A stretch of DNA of 43,002 bases from Sedimentitalea xiamensis (GTDB lineage Bacteria; Pseudomonadota; Alphaproteobacteria; Rhodobacterales; Rhodobacteraceae): positions 1 to 43,002 of the forward strand of contig NZ_JASNJE010000037.1 in NCBI RefSeq assembly GCF_030164465.1. Direction: 5' to 3'. Of this stretch, positions 32,927 through 42,340 are shown piece by piece. The translations under genes and the position numbers were made by a program. The notes beneath the pieces are model-generated. The model was not told the DNA's origin, did no database searches, and saw only the letters and a program-made list of their open reading frames with translations. Within the stretch, counting starts at the first letter, position 1, and the number at the start of each line of letters is the position of its first letter.

Positions 32927-33807
32927 CCGATACCACTCTCCTATCCGCCTCGTCCGCGCCCAGGGCTGTTTCGCCGGGACTTCAGGCCTGGCGAATGTTC
33001 CTCCAGAACCGTGCGGCCGTGCTTGGCCTCGGCATCCTGGCGGTGATCGTCCTCATTTCACTCATCGGGCCGCTGGTCTATACTGTGCCGCCGCGCGAGA
33101 TGGTCTGGATGCCGATGACGCCCCCGGGCGAATCCGAATACATCCTCGGCACGGATTATCTCGGGCGGGACCTGCTGGCCGGGTTGATCAACGGTGGCCG
33201 CGTGACCATTACCATCGGCCTCTCGGCGGCGCTTCTGACCGTGCTGATCGGGGTGACGGTGGGCGCACTTGCTGGCTTCTTCGGCGGCTGGATAGACAAT
33301 GTGCTGATGCGCGTGACCGAGTTCTTTCAGGTGCTGCCCAACCTGCTTTTCGCAATGGTCGTGGTGATGCTGTTCGGCCCGACGCTGGTAAACATCGCCA
33401 TTGCCATCGGCGCGGTTTCCTGGACCTCGACGGCGCGTCTGACACGGGCCGAGTTCTTGCGCCTGCGCGAAACAGAATTCGTCAAGGCCGAGCGATCCAT
33501 CGGCGCAAGCAATGCTCGGCTGATCTGGAAGGTGATCCTGCCAAATGCTGCACCACCGCTGATCGTTGTCGCAGCGCTCTCGATCGGTTCGGCGATCCTC
33601 TTCGAGGCCGGCCTTTCGTTCCTCGGCCTTTCAGACCCCAACTCGACGAGCTGGGGGCGCATGATCGGAGACAATCGTCCCTATATCCTCGACAGCTCAT
33701 GGGGCGTCACCTTTCCAGGCCTTTGTATCTTCCTGACAGTGCTGGCGATCAGCCTCGTGGGAGACGGGCTCAACGACGCATTCAATCCGAAACTGAGGCA
33801 GCGCTGA
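32923..33807 (+). CDS. ABC transporter permease, DppC type
   Basis: A 294-residue partner permease. N-terminal helix AVLGLGILAVIVLISLIGPL, then YILGTDYLGRDLLAGLINGG (the typical DppC GTDxLGRD motif) and the EAA loop in FVKAERSIGASNARLIWKV. The start overlaps the first permease (ATGA) and the stop overlaps the following ATPase (TGATG), so subunits are translationally coupled. Confidence 0.93.
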   Translation: MTDTTLLSASSAPRAVSPGLQAWRMFLQNRAAVLGLGILAVIVLISLIGPLVYTVPPREMVWMPMTPPGESEYILGTDYLGRDLLAGLINGGRVTITIGLSAALLTVLIGVTVGALAGFFGGWIDNVLMRVTEFFQVLPNLLFAMVVVMLFGPTLVNIAIAIGAVSWTSTARLTRAEFLRLRETEFVKAERSIGASNARLIWKVILPNAAPPLIVVAALSIGSAILFEAGLSFLGLSDPNSTSWGRMIGDNRPYILDSSWGVTFPGLCIFLTVLAISLVGDGLNDAFNPKLRQR

Positions 33808-34814
33808 TGACCGAGTCCCTTCTCTCCGTCCGCGATCTCGAGATTTCGTTTCGCACCGGCGGGCGTGACATTCCCGTGGTCCGTGATCTCTCCTTCGATC
33901 TGCACCGTGGCGAGACACTTGGCATCGTCGGGGAGTCCGGTTGCGGCAAGAGCGTCACCGCGCTGGCGCTGCTGGGGCTGGTTCCGAACCCGCCGGGCCG
34001 CGTATCCGGCGGACAGATTCTGTTTCAGGGCGAAGACCTGGTTACCGCCAGCGAAAAGCGCCTGAACCAGATCCGCGGCAATGACATCTCGATGGTGTTC
34101 CAGGAGCCGATGACCTCTCTCAACCCGGTCTATACCATCGGTGAGCAAATCGCCGAGACGGCGCGCGCGCATTTCGGTCTGTCGCAGGACAAGGCCTGGG
34201 AACGCGCAGTCGAGATGCTTGAGCTGGTCGGCATCCCATCTCCTGCGCAACGCGCGACGGACTACCCACACCAGCTTTCGGGCGGGATGCGGCAGCGGGT
34301 GATGATCGCCATCGCGCTGGTCTGTGAGCCGAAGATCCTGATCGCCGACGAGCCGACGACGGCACTGGACGTGACCGTTCAGGCACAGATCTTCGATCTC
34401 TTCGCGGAGCTTCAGCAAAAGATCGACGCCGCCATCATTCTGATCACTCACGACATCGGCGTGGTTGCCCAGATGACGGACCGCGTGATGGTCATGTATG
34501 CCGGGCGCAAGATCGAGGAAGGCCCCGTTGACCGTTTCATCGGCGATCCGCGCCATCCCTATACGCGCGGCCTGATGTCATGCATCCCGCGCCTGATCAT
34601 GCCGCCGCCTGACGACACTGAGGTTCTGTTCGAGATCCCCGGCGTGGTTCCCGCGCCGGCGGAACTGGGGCGGCCCGGCTGCGCCTTTGCGCCGCGCTGT
34701 CCCAGCGTCATGGAGCGCTGCCACAGCGATAGCCCGCGGCTTTCGACGTTCGGGCAGGACCGTGCCGTCTCATGCTGGCTTGAAGCCGCATCGACCGAGG
34801 AGAATACCCGATGA
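33807..34814 (+). CDS. ABC transporter ATP-binding protein, DppD type
   Basis: A 335-residue ATPase with Walker A GESGCGKS (residues 42-49), Q-loop [12 protein letters not shown], signature LSGGMRQR, Walker [13 protein letters not shown] and H-loop ITHDIGVV. The C-terminal oligopeptide-transporter tail has the [14 protein letters not shown] cysteines seen in DppD/OppD, which may bind an iron-sulfur cluster. The start at 33807 overlaps the permease stop; the same frame stays open upstream but there it is only a shadow of the permease gene. Confidence 0.93.
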   Translation: MTESLLSVRDLEISFRTGGRDIPVVRDLSFDLHRGETLGIVGESGCGKSVTALALLGLVPNPPGRVSGGQILFQGEDLVTASEKRLNQIRGNDISMVFQEPMTSLNPVYTIGEQIAETARAHFGLSQDKAWERAVEMLELVGIPSPAQRATDYPHQLSGGMRQRVMIAIALVCEPKILIADEPTTALDVTVQAQIFDLFAELQQKIDAAIILITHDIGVVAQMTDRVMVMYAGRKIEEGPVDRFIGDPRHPYTRGLMSCIPRLIMPPPDDTEVLFEIPGVVPAPAELGRPGCAFAPRCPSVMERCHSDSPRLSTFGQDRAVSCWLEAASTEENTR

Positions 34815-35824
34815 CGACAGCCCCGAACGTTCTCGAAGTTACCGATCTGAAGGTGCATTTTCCGCTGCCTCATGGAAAGGTCGTCCACGCGGTGGACGGG
34901 CTTTCCTTTTCGTTGCCGGCCGGTGTCGCGCTAGGGCTGGTGGGTGAAAGCGGCTCGGGCAAGACCACGGCGGCGCTTGCCTGCGCGCGGCTCAATGACA
35001 TCACCGCCGGGAGCGTCCGCCTGGAAGGGCGCGACATCACCGCCCTGAAGGGAGCCGAGCTGAAGGCTGCGCGGCGTGATGTTCAGGTCGTGTTTCAGGA
35101 CCCCTATGCCTCGCTCAATCCGCGCGAGCGCGCGGCTGCCATCGTACGTCGCCCAATGGATCTTCTGGGCGTCGGCACACGCGCCGAACGCGATGCGCGC
35201 GTCGATGAGCTGTTTGCGCTGGTCGGACTTCGACCAGACCAGAAAGACCTTTTCCCGCATCAATTTTCCGGCGGGCAGCGACAACGGATCGGCGTGGCGC
35301 GCGCGCTGGCGACGCACCCGAAGCTACTTGTGTGCGACGAGCCGGTTTCAGCGCTCGACGTAGCAATTCAGGCGCAGATCCTGAACTTGCTGGCGCGGTT
35401 GAAACGCGATCTCGGCCTGTCTTACCTTTTCATCAGTCACGATCTCGCCGTGGTGCAGCACCTTTGCGACCATATCGCCGTGATGTATCTCGGGCAGATC
35501 GTCGAGACAGGTTCGCGCCGCGATCTGTTTTCCCGGCCGCGCCATCCCTATACCCATGCCCTGATCTCGGCCGTGCCCACGGCGGAAAACACCGGCGGCG
35601 AAAGCACCCGGATACGGCTGCAAGGCGACCCTCCCAGCCCGATCAATCCGCCAAATGGCTGCCGCTTTGCCGGACGTTGCGCACATGCGCAGGACCGCTG
35701 CCGCCAGTCAAATCCCCCTCTGCGAGATACCGGCAGAGGCCACGCCGTCGCCTGCCATCGCGCCGATGATCCCGAAGTTCTGGCGGCAGGCGCCGCGCTG
35801 GTGCATGGCACACTCTCCGGCTGA
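34811..35824 (+). CDS. ABC transporter ATP-binding protein, DppF type
   Basis: A 337-residue second ATPase: Walker A GESGSGKT (45-52), Q-loop VVFQDPYASLNPRE, signature FSGGQRQRIG, Walker B LLVCDEPVSALD and H-loop FISHDLAVV. The tail again has paired cysteines (CRFAGRCAHAQDRC). It pairs with the DppD-type subunit as in dipeptide and oligopeptide importers. The start overlaps the previous gene by four bases. Confidence 0.93.
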   Translation: MTTAPNVLEVTDLKVHFPLPHGKVVHAVDGLSFSLPAGVALGLVGESGSGKTTAALACARLNDITAGSVRLEGRDITALKGAELKAARRDVQVVFQDPYASLNPRERAAAIVRRPMDLLGVGTRAERDARVDELFALVGLRPDQKDLFPHQFSGGQRQRIGVARALATHPKLLVCDEPVSALDVAIQAQILNLLARLKRDLGLSYLFISHDLAVVQHLCDHIAVMYLGQIVETGSRRDLFSRPRHPYTHALISAVPTAENTGGESTRIRLQGDPPSPINPPNGCRFAGRCAHAQDRCRQSNPPLRDTGRGHAVACHRADDPEVLAAGAALVHGTLSG

Positions 35825-35895
35825 CGCCGCCCCGTACCCCCCCTACCAGCCAGACCGCGAGTTTGTCCGCCAAGAGCCGGCGAAGGAGAAGACCC

Positions 35896-38364
35896 ATGAC
35901 ACACCCCATCCCAACCCAGGCCAGCGCCGTCATCATCGGCGGCGGAATTGCCGGATGCTCTGTAGCCTATCACCTGGCCAAGCTGGGCTGGAAGGATGTC
36001 GTTCTACTGGAGCGCAAGCAGCTCACCAGCGGCACGACGTGGCACGCGGCGGGGCTGATTGCCCAGTTGCGCGCAACCCGCAACATGACCCGCCTCAGCA
36101 AGTATTCGCAGGAGCTCTACGGCGAGTTGGAAGAAGAGACCGGCGTCGCCACGGGCTTTCGCCGCAACGGCTCTATCACCGTCGCTCTGACCGACGAGCG
36201 GCGCGAGGAAATCTATCGCCAGGCCTCGATGGCGCGGGCGTTCGGTGTCGAGGTGAACGAGCTTGCACTGGCCGATCTTCAGTCGCTTTACCCTCATATA
36301 AATCCCGATGGCTTTGCCGGGGCAGTTCACCTGCCGAAGGATGGCCAGGGCGATCCCGGCAACATCGCGCTGGCACTGGCGAAGGGCGCGCGAATGCGCG
36401 GGGCGCAGATACGCGAACAGGTCCGGGTGACCGCTATTCATGAAACCGTGCGAAACGGCCGGCGCGCCGTATCGGGTGTCACTTGGGAGAAGGATGAAAC
36501 AGGCGAAAGCGGCACGATCGGGACCGATTTCGTGGTTAACTGCGCCGGTATGTGGGCCGCCGAGCTGGGCCGGCGCAACGGAGTGTGTGTTCCTCTGCAG
36601 GCCTGCGAGCATTTCTACATCGTCACTGAGAACATCGCCGGTCTGACCCAGCTTCCGACCCTGCGCGTGCCGGACGAATGTGCCTATTACAAGGAAGACG
36701 CCGGCAAGATCTTGCTCGGCGCTTTCGAGCCGGTCTCGAAACCCTGGGGAATGGACGGCATTCCCGATGACTTCTGCTTCGATCAGCTGCCCGAGGACTT
36801 CGAGCATTTCGCCCCGATCCTCGAACAAGCGGTAAACCGCATGCCGCTACTCGAAAGTGCAGGCATCCACACGTTTTTCAACGGCCCCGAAAGCTTCACG
36901 CCGGATGATGCCTATCACCTTGGCGAGGCCCCCGAAGTTCGCGGTTATTTCGTCGCCGCCGGCTTCAATTCGGTCGGCATCCAGTCCTCCGGCGGGGCCG
37001 GCATGGCTCTGGCTCACTGGATGGACCGGGGTTATCCGCCGTTCGACCTCTCCGATGTCGATATCCGCCGGATGCAGCCCTTCATGGGCAACCGCACCTA
37101 TCTTGTGGAGCGCGCCAAGGAAACGCTCGGCCTTCTCTATGCCGACCATTTCCCCTATCGCCAGAAAGCCACCGCCCGGGGCGTGCGACGAGCGCCCTTC
37201 CATGATCAGTTTCGCGCCCGCGGCGCCGTTTTCGGCGAAACCGCCGGTTGGGAGCGCCCCAACTGGTTTGCTGTGGAAGGCCAGGAGCGCGAATACCGTT
37301 ATTCGTGGCAGCGGCAAAACTGGTTTGACAATTCAGCAGCGGAACACCGTGCCATCCGCGAGAATGTCGGGCTCTACGATATGACCTCCTTCGGCAAGAT
37401 CACTGTCGATGGACGCGACGCCGAAGCGTTCCTCAACCACGTCTGCGGCGCCGACATGTCCGTGTCTGTGGGCAAGATCGTCTATACGCAGTTCCTGAAC
37501 GATCATGCTGGCATCGAGGCGGATGTGACCGTCTCTCGGTTGTCGGAGACCTGCTATCTCGTTGTCACCCCGGCTGCCACAGTAGTCCGCGACATGTCGT
37601 GGCTGACGCGCCATCGCGGCGATTTCGCCGTCTCTATCCTCGACACGACCGCCGCCGAAGGTGTGCTCGCCATCATGGGGCCCAGGGCACGCGACCTGAT
37701 GCAGGCCGCAGCCCCGTGGCAGGACTGGTCGAACGACGCACACCCGTTCGGCACCGCTCGCCAGATCGAGATCGGCCTCGGGCTCGCCCGTGCGCACCGC
37801 GTGTCCTACGTGGGCGAGCTGGGTTGGGAGATCTATGTCTCCTCGGATCAATGCGCCCATGTTCTCGATACGGTGCTTGACGCAGGGCGCGCGCTGGACC
37901 TGAAGCTCTGCGGCCTGCACGCCATGGATTCCTGCCGGATCGAGAAAGGCTTTCGACATTTCGGCCACGACATCACGGAAGAAGACCATGTTCTCGAAGC
38001 GGGTCTGGGCTTTGCCGTCAAGACCTCGAAACCGGATTTCATCGGACGCGACGCCGTGTTGCGCAGAAAGGAAGAAGGGCTTGCCTGCCGGATGCTGCAA
38101 TTCCGCCTGACCGATCCCGAGCCCTTGCTTTTCCACGCCGAACCGATCCTGCGCGACGGACAGATCGTCGGCCATCTGACGTCGGGCGCCTATGGCCATA
38201 CGCTTGGCGGTGCGGTCGGCCTGGGCTACGTGCCATGCAAGGGCGAAGATGCTGCACGCCTTCTGTCGTCACATTTCGAGATCGAGATTGCCGGGAACCG
38301 CGTTACTGCAGAAGCCTCGCTCAAGCCGCTATACGATCCGGGTTCGGCAAGAACCAAAAGCTGA
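35896..38364 (+). CDS. FAD/GcvT dehydrogenase (dimethylglycine/sarcosine dehydrogenase-like)
   Basis: An 822-residue two-part enzyme. The N-terminal DAO-type FAD domain has GGGIAG (residues 15-20) and SGTTWHAAGL, where H50 matches the histidine that carries covalent FAD in dimethylglycine and sarcosine dehydrogenases. From about residue 420 to the end it is GcvT-like (RENVGLYDMTSFGKITVDG, SYVGELGWEIYV, then HLTSGAYGHTLGGAVGLGYV), the folate-binding part. The reaction type is oxidative N-demethylation, with the methyl group passed to tetrahydrofolate. The ATG at 35896 has AAGGAG. It lies 71 bases after the transporter ATPase on the same strand, so the substrate is likely delivered by this importer. 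Confidence 0.92.
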   Translation: MTHPIPTQASAVIIGGGIAGCSVAYHLAKLGWKDVVLLERKQLTSGTTWHAAGLIAQLRATRNMTRLSKYSQELYGELEEETGVATGFRRNGSITVALTDERREEIYRQASMARAFGVEVNELALADLQSLYPHINPDGFAGAVHLPKDGQGDPGNIALALAKGARMRGAQIREQVRVTAIHETVRNGRRAVSGVTWEKDETGESGTIGTDFVVNCAGMWAAELGRRNGVCVPLQACEHFYIVTENIAGLTQLPTLRVPDECAYYKEDAGKILLGAFEPVSKPWGMDGIPDDFCFDQLPEDFEHFAPILEQAVNRMPLLESAGIHTFFNGPESFTPDDAYHLGEAPEVRGYFVAAGFNSVGIQSSGGAGMALAHWMDRGYPPFDLSDVDIRRMQPFMGNRTYLVERAKETLGLLYADHFPYRQKATARGVRRAPFHDQFRARGAVFGETAGWERPNWFAVEGQEREYRYSWQRQNWFDNSAAEHRAIRENVGLYDMTSFGKITVDGRDAEAFLNHVCGADMSVSVGKIVYTQFLNDHAGIEADVTVSRLSETCYLVVTPAATVVRDMSWLTRHRGDFAVSILDTTAAEGVLAIMGPRARDLMQAAAPWQDWSNDAHPFGTARQIEIGLGLARAHRVSYVGELGWEIYVSSDQCAHVLDTVLDAGRALDLKLCGLHAMDSCRIEKGFRHFGHDITEEDHVLEAGLGFAVKTSKPDFIGRDAVLRRKEEGLACRMLQFRLTDPEPLLFHAEPILRDGQIVGHLTSGAYGHTLGGAVGLGYVPCKGEDAARLLSSHFEIEIAGNRVTAEASLKPLYDPGSARTKS

Positions 38365-38401
38365 AAGCCGGATCCTCGAAATCACCTTGGCGATTGCAAC
38401 T

Positions 38402-38416
38402 GTCCTGCGTCAGGAC
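38402..38416. repeat. Short perfect palindrome after the dehydrogenase gene
   Basis: GTCCTGCGTCAGGAC has six-base arms and a three-base centre. It has no T run. It may be a weak terminator remnant or belong to the IS3 end that follows. Confidence 0.35.
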
Positions 38417-38502
38417 GCTTGGGCCATCTGTGTATAATAGAGGTGGTCGCCGGATTTCGGACCAGTTGCTAAGCTGTAGCGACTGACGAAGGAACGACCC
38501 CT

Positions 38503-38822
38503 ATGACGAAGCGGAAACGCTATTCGGCGGAGTTCAAGGCCAAGGTAGCGCTTGAAGCCATCCGTGAAGAGCTGACGACGGCCGAGCTGGCTAAGAAGTA
38601 CGGCGTCCATCCCACAATGATCAGCGGGTGGAAGAGAACGGTGATCGAGAACATGGCATCGGCGTTTGGCGGTGCCGCATCGGCCGAGCCGACGATTTCC
38701 GAGAAAGATGTCGAGAAGCTGTACGCCAAGATCGGCCAGTTGGTCGGGAACGCGATTTTTTGTCGGAAGCCTCCAGTCTCACGGTAGCAGCGCGTTGGTG
38801 GGAAGGCAGTTCATCCCATTAG
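38503..38822 (+). pseudogene. IS3-family remnant: OrfA with a damaged 3' end, OrfB lost
   Basis: The 94-residue frame starts MTKRKRYSAEFKAKVALEAI, the IS3-family OrfA helix-turn-helix, and continues through KLYAKIGQLV. The family ending (ERDFLSEAS) is found one frame away, so a single-base deletion near 38746 has altered the tail. The large OrfB integrase subunit is missing: within about 100 bases the sequence runs into the terminator of the next gene. The element can no longer move by itself. Confidence 0.7.
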
Positions 38823-38854
38823 CTCACTTCTCCCACGACAACCTGCCTCGATGA

Positions 38855-38883
38855 ATAAAGGGCACCGCTGTGAAGCGGGGCCC
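38855..38883 (-). terminator. Rho-independent terminator of the yfcC-type gene
   Basis: On the minus strand a stem GGGC-CCGCT / AGCGG-GCCC (one mismatched pair) with loop TCAC is followed by TTTATT. It lies about 35 bases after the stop of the carrier gene. Confidence 0.6.
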
Positions 38884-38917
38884 TCATCGCGCATCCCTTG
38901 AGGAGAGTATGGCGAGA

Positions 38918-40366
38918 TCAGCCTGTCCAGCCGGTGAGTTGCGCGAAGATCACGGAGCCAAGGGCGATCAGAACCCAGAGACCGAAGAGCGGGCCGAAGA
39001 AGCGTACCCAGCGGTCCCAGCTCACGCCACCTAACGCCAGCGTCGCCATGAAGTAGCCCGAGGTCGGGTAGAGGATGTTCGACAGCCCGTCGCCCAACTG
39101 GTAGGCCAGCACCGCGTTCTGGCGGGTCACGCCTATGATGTCCGACAGTGGCGCCATGATCGGCATCGTCACCAGAGCCTGACCCGAACCCGACGGAATG
39201 ATGAAGTTGAAGCCCAGCTGCGAAATGAACATGCCGGCGGCCGACAGCGTGTCGGGGAACGAACCCACCAGACCACCCAGACCGTTCACGAGGGTGTCCA
39301 TCACCTGACCTTGCTCCAGCATCACCGCCACGGCGCGAGCGATACCCACGATGATTGCGCCGACCAGCACGTCGCGGAAACCTTCGTTGAAGGCATCGCA
39401 GATCTTGGCGGTGCTCAGACCGGCGATCAGGCCTACGGTAATGCCCATCAGGACAAAAAGACCTGCCATCTCCATCATGAACCAGCCGCGGGTCAGCACA
39501 CCCCAGACCATCACGCCGAAGAAGGCCAGTGCCGCGATCCCGGCCCAACGCTGGCGCGGGGTGAAATGCATCGCCTCGGCAACCTCGCCATGCTGGTACA
39601 GACTCCGTTTCTCCTCCTCGCGGGCGGTGCCGGCCAGAAGGCTGGCGTCGGGGTTGGCGCGGACCTTCAGCGCGTAGCGGGTGATATAGATCACCGCGGA
39701 ACCCAGCAGAGCCACGAACAGCGCAGCACGCAGACCAGCGCCTGAATACAGCGGCACTTCGGCAATCATCTGTCCCAGCCCGGTGTTGATCGGATTAAGC
39801 ACGCCGGAGGTGAAGCCCGCGGTCGTCGCTAACAGCGCCACGCCGACGGCGGTAATGCTGTCGAACCTGAGCGCGATCATCAGCGGCAGGATCACTGGCA
39901 CGTAGACGAGCGCGAGTTCCTGGGTGCCGATTAATGTCGCCACCACCGCGAAGGTCACCATCAGAAGCGGCAGGATCATTACTGACCGCGCGGCGAAGCG
40001 CCGGGTCAGCTTGTCCACCGCAACGTCGATGACACCGGTACGGCGGATCACCATGAACATGCCGCCGATGATGAAGGTGAAGAATACCACCACGGAGGCA
40101 TCCACCAGACCCCGCGGCACCGCCATCATGAAGTCTTCCAGCCCTACCGGAGTGGCCGCCACCTCGCGGTAGCTTTCGGGATCGATCGCCTTGCGTCCGT
40201 TGGGCAAGGTGATCCGGTCGAACACACCTGCGGGAATGAAATGCGTTGCCAAGGCTGAAAGCGCGGTGAAAACGAACAGGATTACATAGATATGGGGCAT
40301 CTTGAACCCCTCGTCGCGGGTCTCCACTGCGTCCTCCCTTTTTGTGGTTTCTGTCATGCTTGCCAT
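38918..40366 (-). CDS. YfcC-family membrane carrier
   Basis: A 482-residue polytopic inner-membrane protein with some twelve hydrophobic helices. Characteristic stretches are FKMPHIYVILFVFTALSALA, FIPAGVFDR, the FTSGVLNPINTGLGQMIAEV loop and the second-half FNFIIPSGSGQALVTMPIMA. YfcC proteins belong to the C4-dicarboxylate/arginine-ornithine carrier superfamily; the substrate is not established. The ATG at 40366 has GGGAGG five bases upstream. It is divergent from a GntR-type regulator that probably controls it. Confidence 0.88.
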   Translation of the reverse strand: MASMTETTKREDAVETRDEGFKMPHIYVILFVFTALSALATHFIPAGVFDRITLPNGRKAIDPESYREVAATPVGLEDFMMAVPRGLVDASVVVFFTFIIGGMFMVIRRTGVIDVAVDKLTRRFAARSVMILPLLMVTFAVVATLIGTQELALVYVPVILPLMIALRFDSITAVGVALLATTAGFTSGVLNPINTGLGQMIAEVPLYSGAGLRAALFVALLGSAVIYITRYALKVRANPDASLLAGTAREEEKRSLYQHGEVAEAMHFTPRQRWAGIAALAFFGVMVWGVLTRGWFMMEMAGLFVLMGITVGLIAGLSTAKICDAFNEGFRDVLVGAIIVGIARAVAVMLEQGQVMDTLVNGLGGLVGSFPDTLSAAGMFISQLGFNFIIPSGSGQALVTMPIMAPLSDIIGVTRQNAVLAYQLGDGLSNILYPTSGYFMATLALGGVSWDRWVRFFGPLFGLWVLIALGSVIFAQLTGWTG

Positions 40367-40556
40367 CTCGGCCTCCCTACCGATGTTGCACATCATGGCT
40401 CGGGAAGCGCCCGAGGATGTGCCCAAAAAATTAACCTTGCACTTAAAATGTTAGAAGATATCATTGATGGGTGATAGGGAAGAATATCAATCAAGTGACT
40501 TCAGGTTTTTTTGATAATGTGCAAATATTCTGGCTAAAACGAAAAAAGGCGATCAG

Positions 40557-41204
40557 ATGGATGCAACATCAAAACCACTAGCGGATCAGGCGTTTGACGG
40601 ATTGCTGACAGCACTCCGTGGTGGGCAACTGGCCTCGAGCGGGTTCTTTTCTATGCCGGAACTGTCGCGGCAACTGGGCTATCCTATCGCTGCGATCCGC
40701 GAGGCAACAAAGTTGGCGGCGGCGCGCGGATTGCTTACTATCCTGCCAAAACGAGGGATCACCGTGATGGATTCGGGATCCGAAACCGCGCGCACCTGCA
40801 TGGACATGCGCGCCGCACTGGAACGGGAAGGCGCGCGGCGAATGATCGTCGGAGGCAAGGATTTTCCGGTCGAAAGCTTGCGCGAGACTCATCGGGATCT
40901 GCTTGAAAAGGCGCGTGCCGGAGCCCCTTCAGCCACCGGCCGACGCGCTATCGAAATTGACCTCAGCTTGCACAACGCATTGTCAGACGGGTTGGATAAC
41001 CGCTACTTACGCCAAGCCTATGCCGAAAACCGCGACCGGATCGCGGTGATACAGCAGAGCCGGCCCTTTCTGCAGGATCGGATCATGTCGGCTATGGAGG
41101 AACATCTCCAGATAATTGCCGCGATGGAGGCCCGCGATCTGCCCGGAGTGGTCAAGGCAATCGACGTGCATCTCGCGCAAACGCTGAGGTGGTGGGGCGT
41201 GTGA
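40557..41204 (+). CDS. GntR-family regulator, FCD subfamily
   Basis: A 215-residue regulator: an N-terminal winged helix at about residues 10-70 (MPELSRQLGYPIAAIREATK, LAAARGLLTILPKRGITV) and an all-helical FCD ligand domain (about 78-205) with the metal-site positions in EIDLSLHNAL and in EEHLQIIAAMEARD. FCD regulators often sense carboxylic acids. AAGG lies upstream of the ATG. Divergence from the YfcC-type carrier across a 190-base A+T-rich gap suggests control of that carrier. Confidence 0.87.
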   Translation: MDATSKPLADQAFDGLLTALRGGQLASSGFFSMPELSRQLGYPIAAIREATKLAAARGLLTILPKRGITVMDSGSETARTCMDMRAALEREGARRMIVGGKDFPVESLRETHRDLLEKARAGAPSATGRRAIEIDLSLHNALSDGLDNRYLRQAYAENRDRIAVIQQSRPFLQDRIMSAMEEHLQIIAAMEARDLPGVVKAIDVHLAQTLRWWGV

Positions 41205-41344
41205 GCGACCGGATATTATTGCCGGCGGGGACTGTTGCGTTGTTTGCCGATTAGCTTGATCCTGAAAGAAGGATTTTCGATGTCCAGCGCTCACCTCGTC
41301 AAGCACCACCGGTTGCCGAAGCACCGTGTCATCGCTGACTCCGA

Positions 41345-42340
41345 CGGGCGTTGTTGCAGAACTCTATCGGTGAAGGATTCACACGGTGAATCCAAGCGGT
41401 TAGACGACCGGCATGAGCAAACCATCACCTGCCCGCTACCGCACCACGAACTGGTCCAGCTACACTGCTTCTCTGCGCAAGCGCGGGTCACTGTTGATCT
41501 GGCTGGACAAGGATATGACCTGGCTCGCGCCGCATGGCGGCAGCCCCGGTCGCCCTGCGGTGTTCTCGGATGCGGCGATCCAGTTCTGTCTGTCGATCAA
41601 GGTCCTTTTCAAGCTGCCTCTCAGGCAGACTGCCGGAATGGTCACCAGCCTGCTGCGTCTGGCCGGGCTGGACTGGCCCATGCCAGACTATACTACGATG
41701 TGCCGTCGTCAGAAGAACTTGGCTGTCCAGATCCCGTATCACCGCGCCGATGGGCCGCTCCACCTGCTTATCGACAGCACCGGGATCAAGTTCCTCGGTG
41801 ATGGGGAATGGCAGGCCCGCAAGCATGGTGTTCAGGGGCGACGGCGAGCATTGTCGCGCCATCGGTCCGAGCGACAATGGCGAGCGGCGCAAGGTCCATC
41901 TGGCGATGGATAGCGCCACCTCCGACATCCGGGCAGTGGAGTTCACACCCAGCCGAGACGGCGACAGCCCGGTCTTGCCGGACCTGCTGGAGCAAATCCC
42001 CGAGGGCGAAGACATCGGCACCGTGACGGCCGATGGTGCCTACGACACACGACTCTGTCATACCGCGATCCTCGAGCGCGACGCCGTCCCGATCATCCCG
42101 ATCCGCAAGAATGGTCGGTTGTGGAAGGAAAACTGCCCGGCCGCAATCGCAAGAAACGAAACACTGCGGGCCACCCGGTACTACGGCCGGGCCTTCTGGA
42201 AGCCCCTCTCGGCAGCATTCTGCGGATGCGCCTGCCGGGCAATGGATGGACAGGATATCACGCCCGCAGCCGGATCGAGGCGAAGATGCGCTGCCTCAAA
42301 TCCTTTGGCGTGCGCATCGCTGCCAAGGACCCCGACCAAC
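41345..42340 (+). mobile_element. IS5-family element, truncated at its 3' side
   Basis: A GGGCGTTGTTGCAGAACT terminus of IS5-like type is at about 41345, followed 50 bases later by the transposase start. The element lacks its right end: the transposase runs directly into ISL3-type sequence near 42340. Confidence 0.6.
41413..42340 (+). pseudogene. IS5-family transposase, frameshifted and truncated
   Basis: The start (MSKPSPARYRTTNWSSYTAS, then LRKRGSLLIWLDKDM) and LHLLIDSTGIKFLGDGEWQA, which carries the first catalytic aspartate, are in one frame. The next part (RKVHLAMDSATSDIRAVEF, TVTADGAYDTRLCHTAI) is in a second frame and the last part (YHARSRIEAKMRCLKSFG, with the catalytic Glu) in a third. 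The first shift lies around 41830-41890, where an inverted repeat occurs; the second is around 42120-42250. The true C-terminus is replaced by ISL3 sequence. Confidence 0.75.

Noticed and set aside
32886-33806. Upstream extension of the DppD-type ATPase frame
   Set aside because: The extension lies inside the DppC-type permease gene in another frame; the ATPase starts at 33807 with a TGATG overlap.
40440-40556. TTGAT/ATCAA repeats as a GntR operator
   Set aside because: The arms are only five bases and common in A+T-rich gaps; not enough to assign a site.
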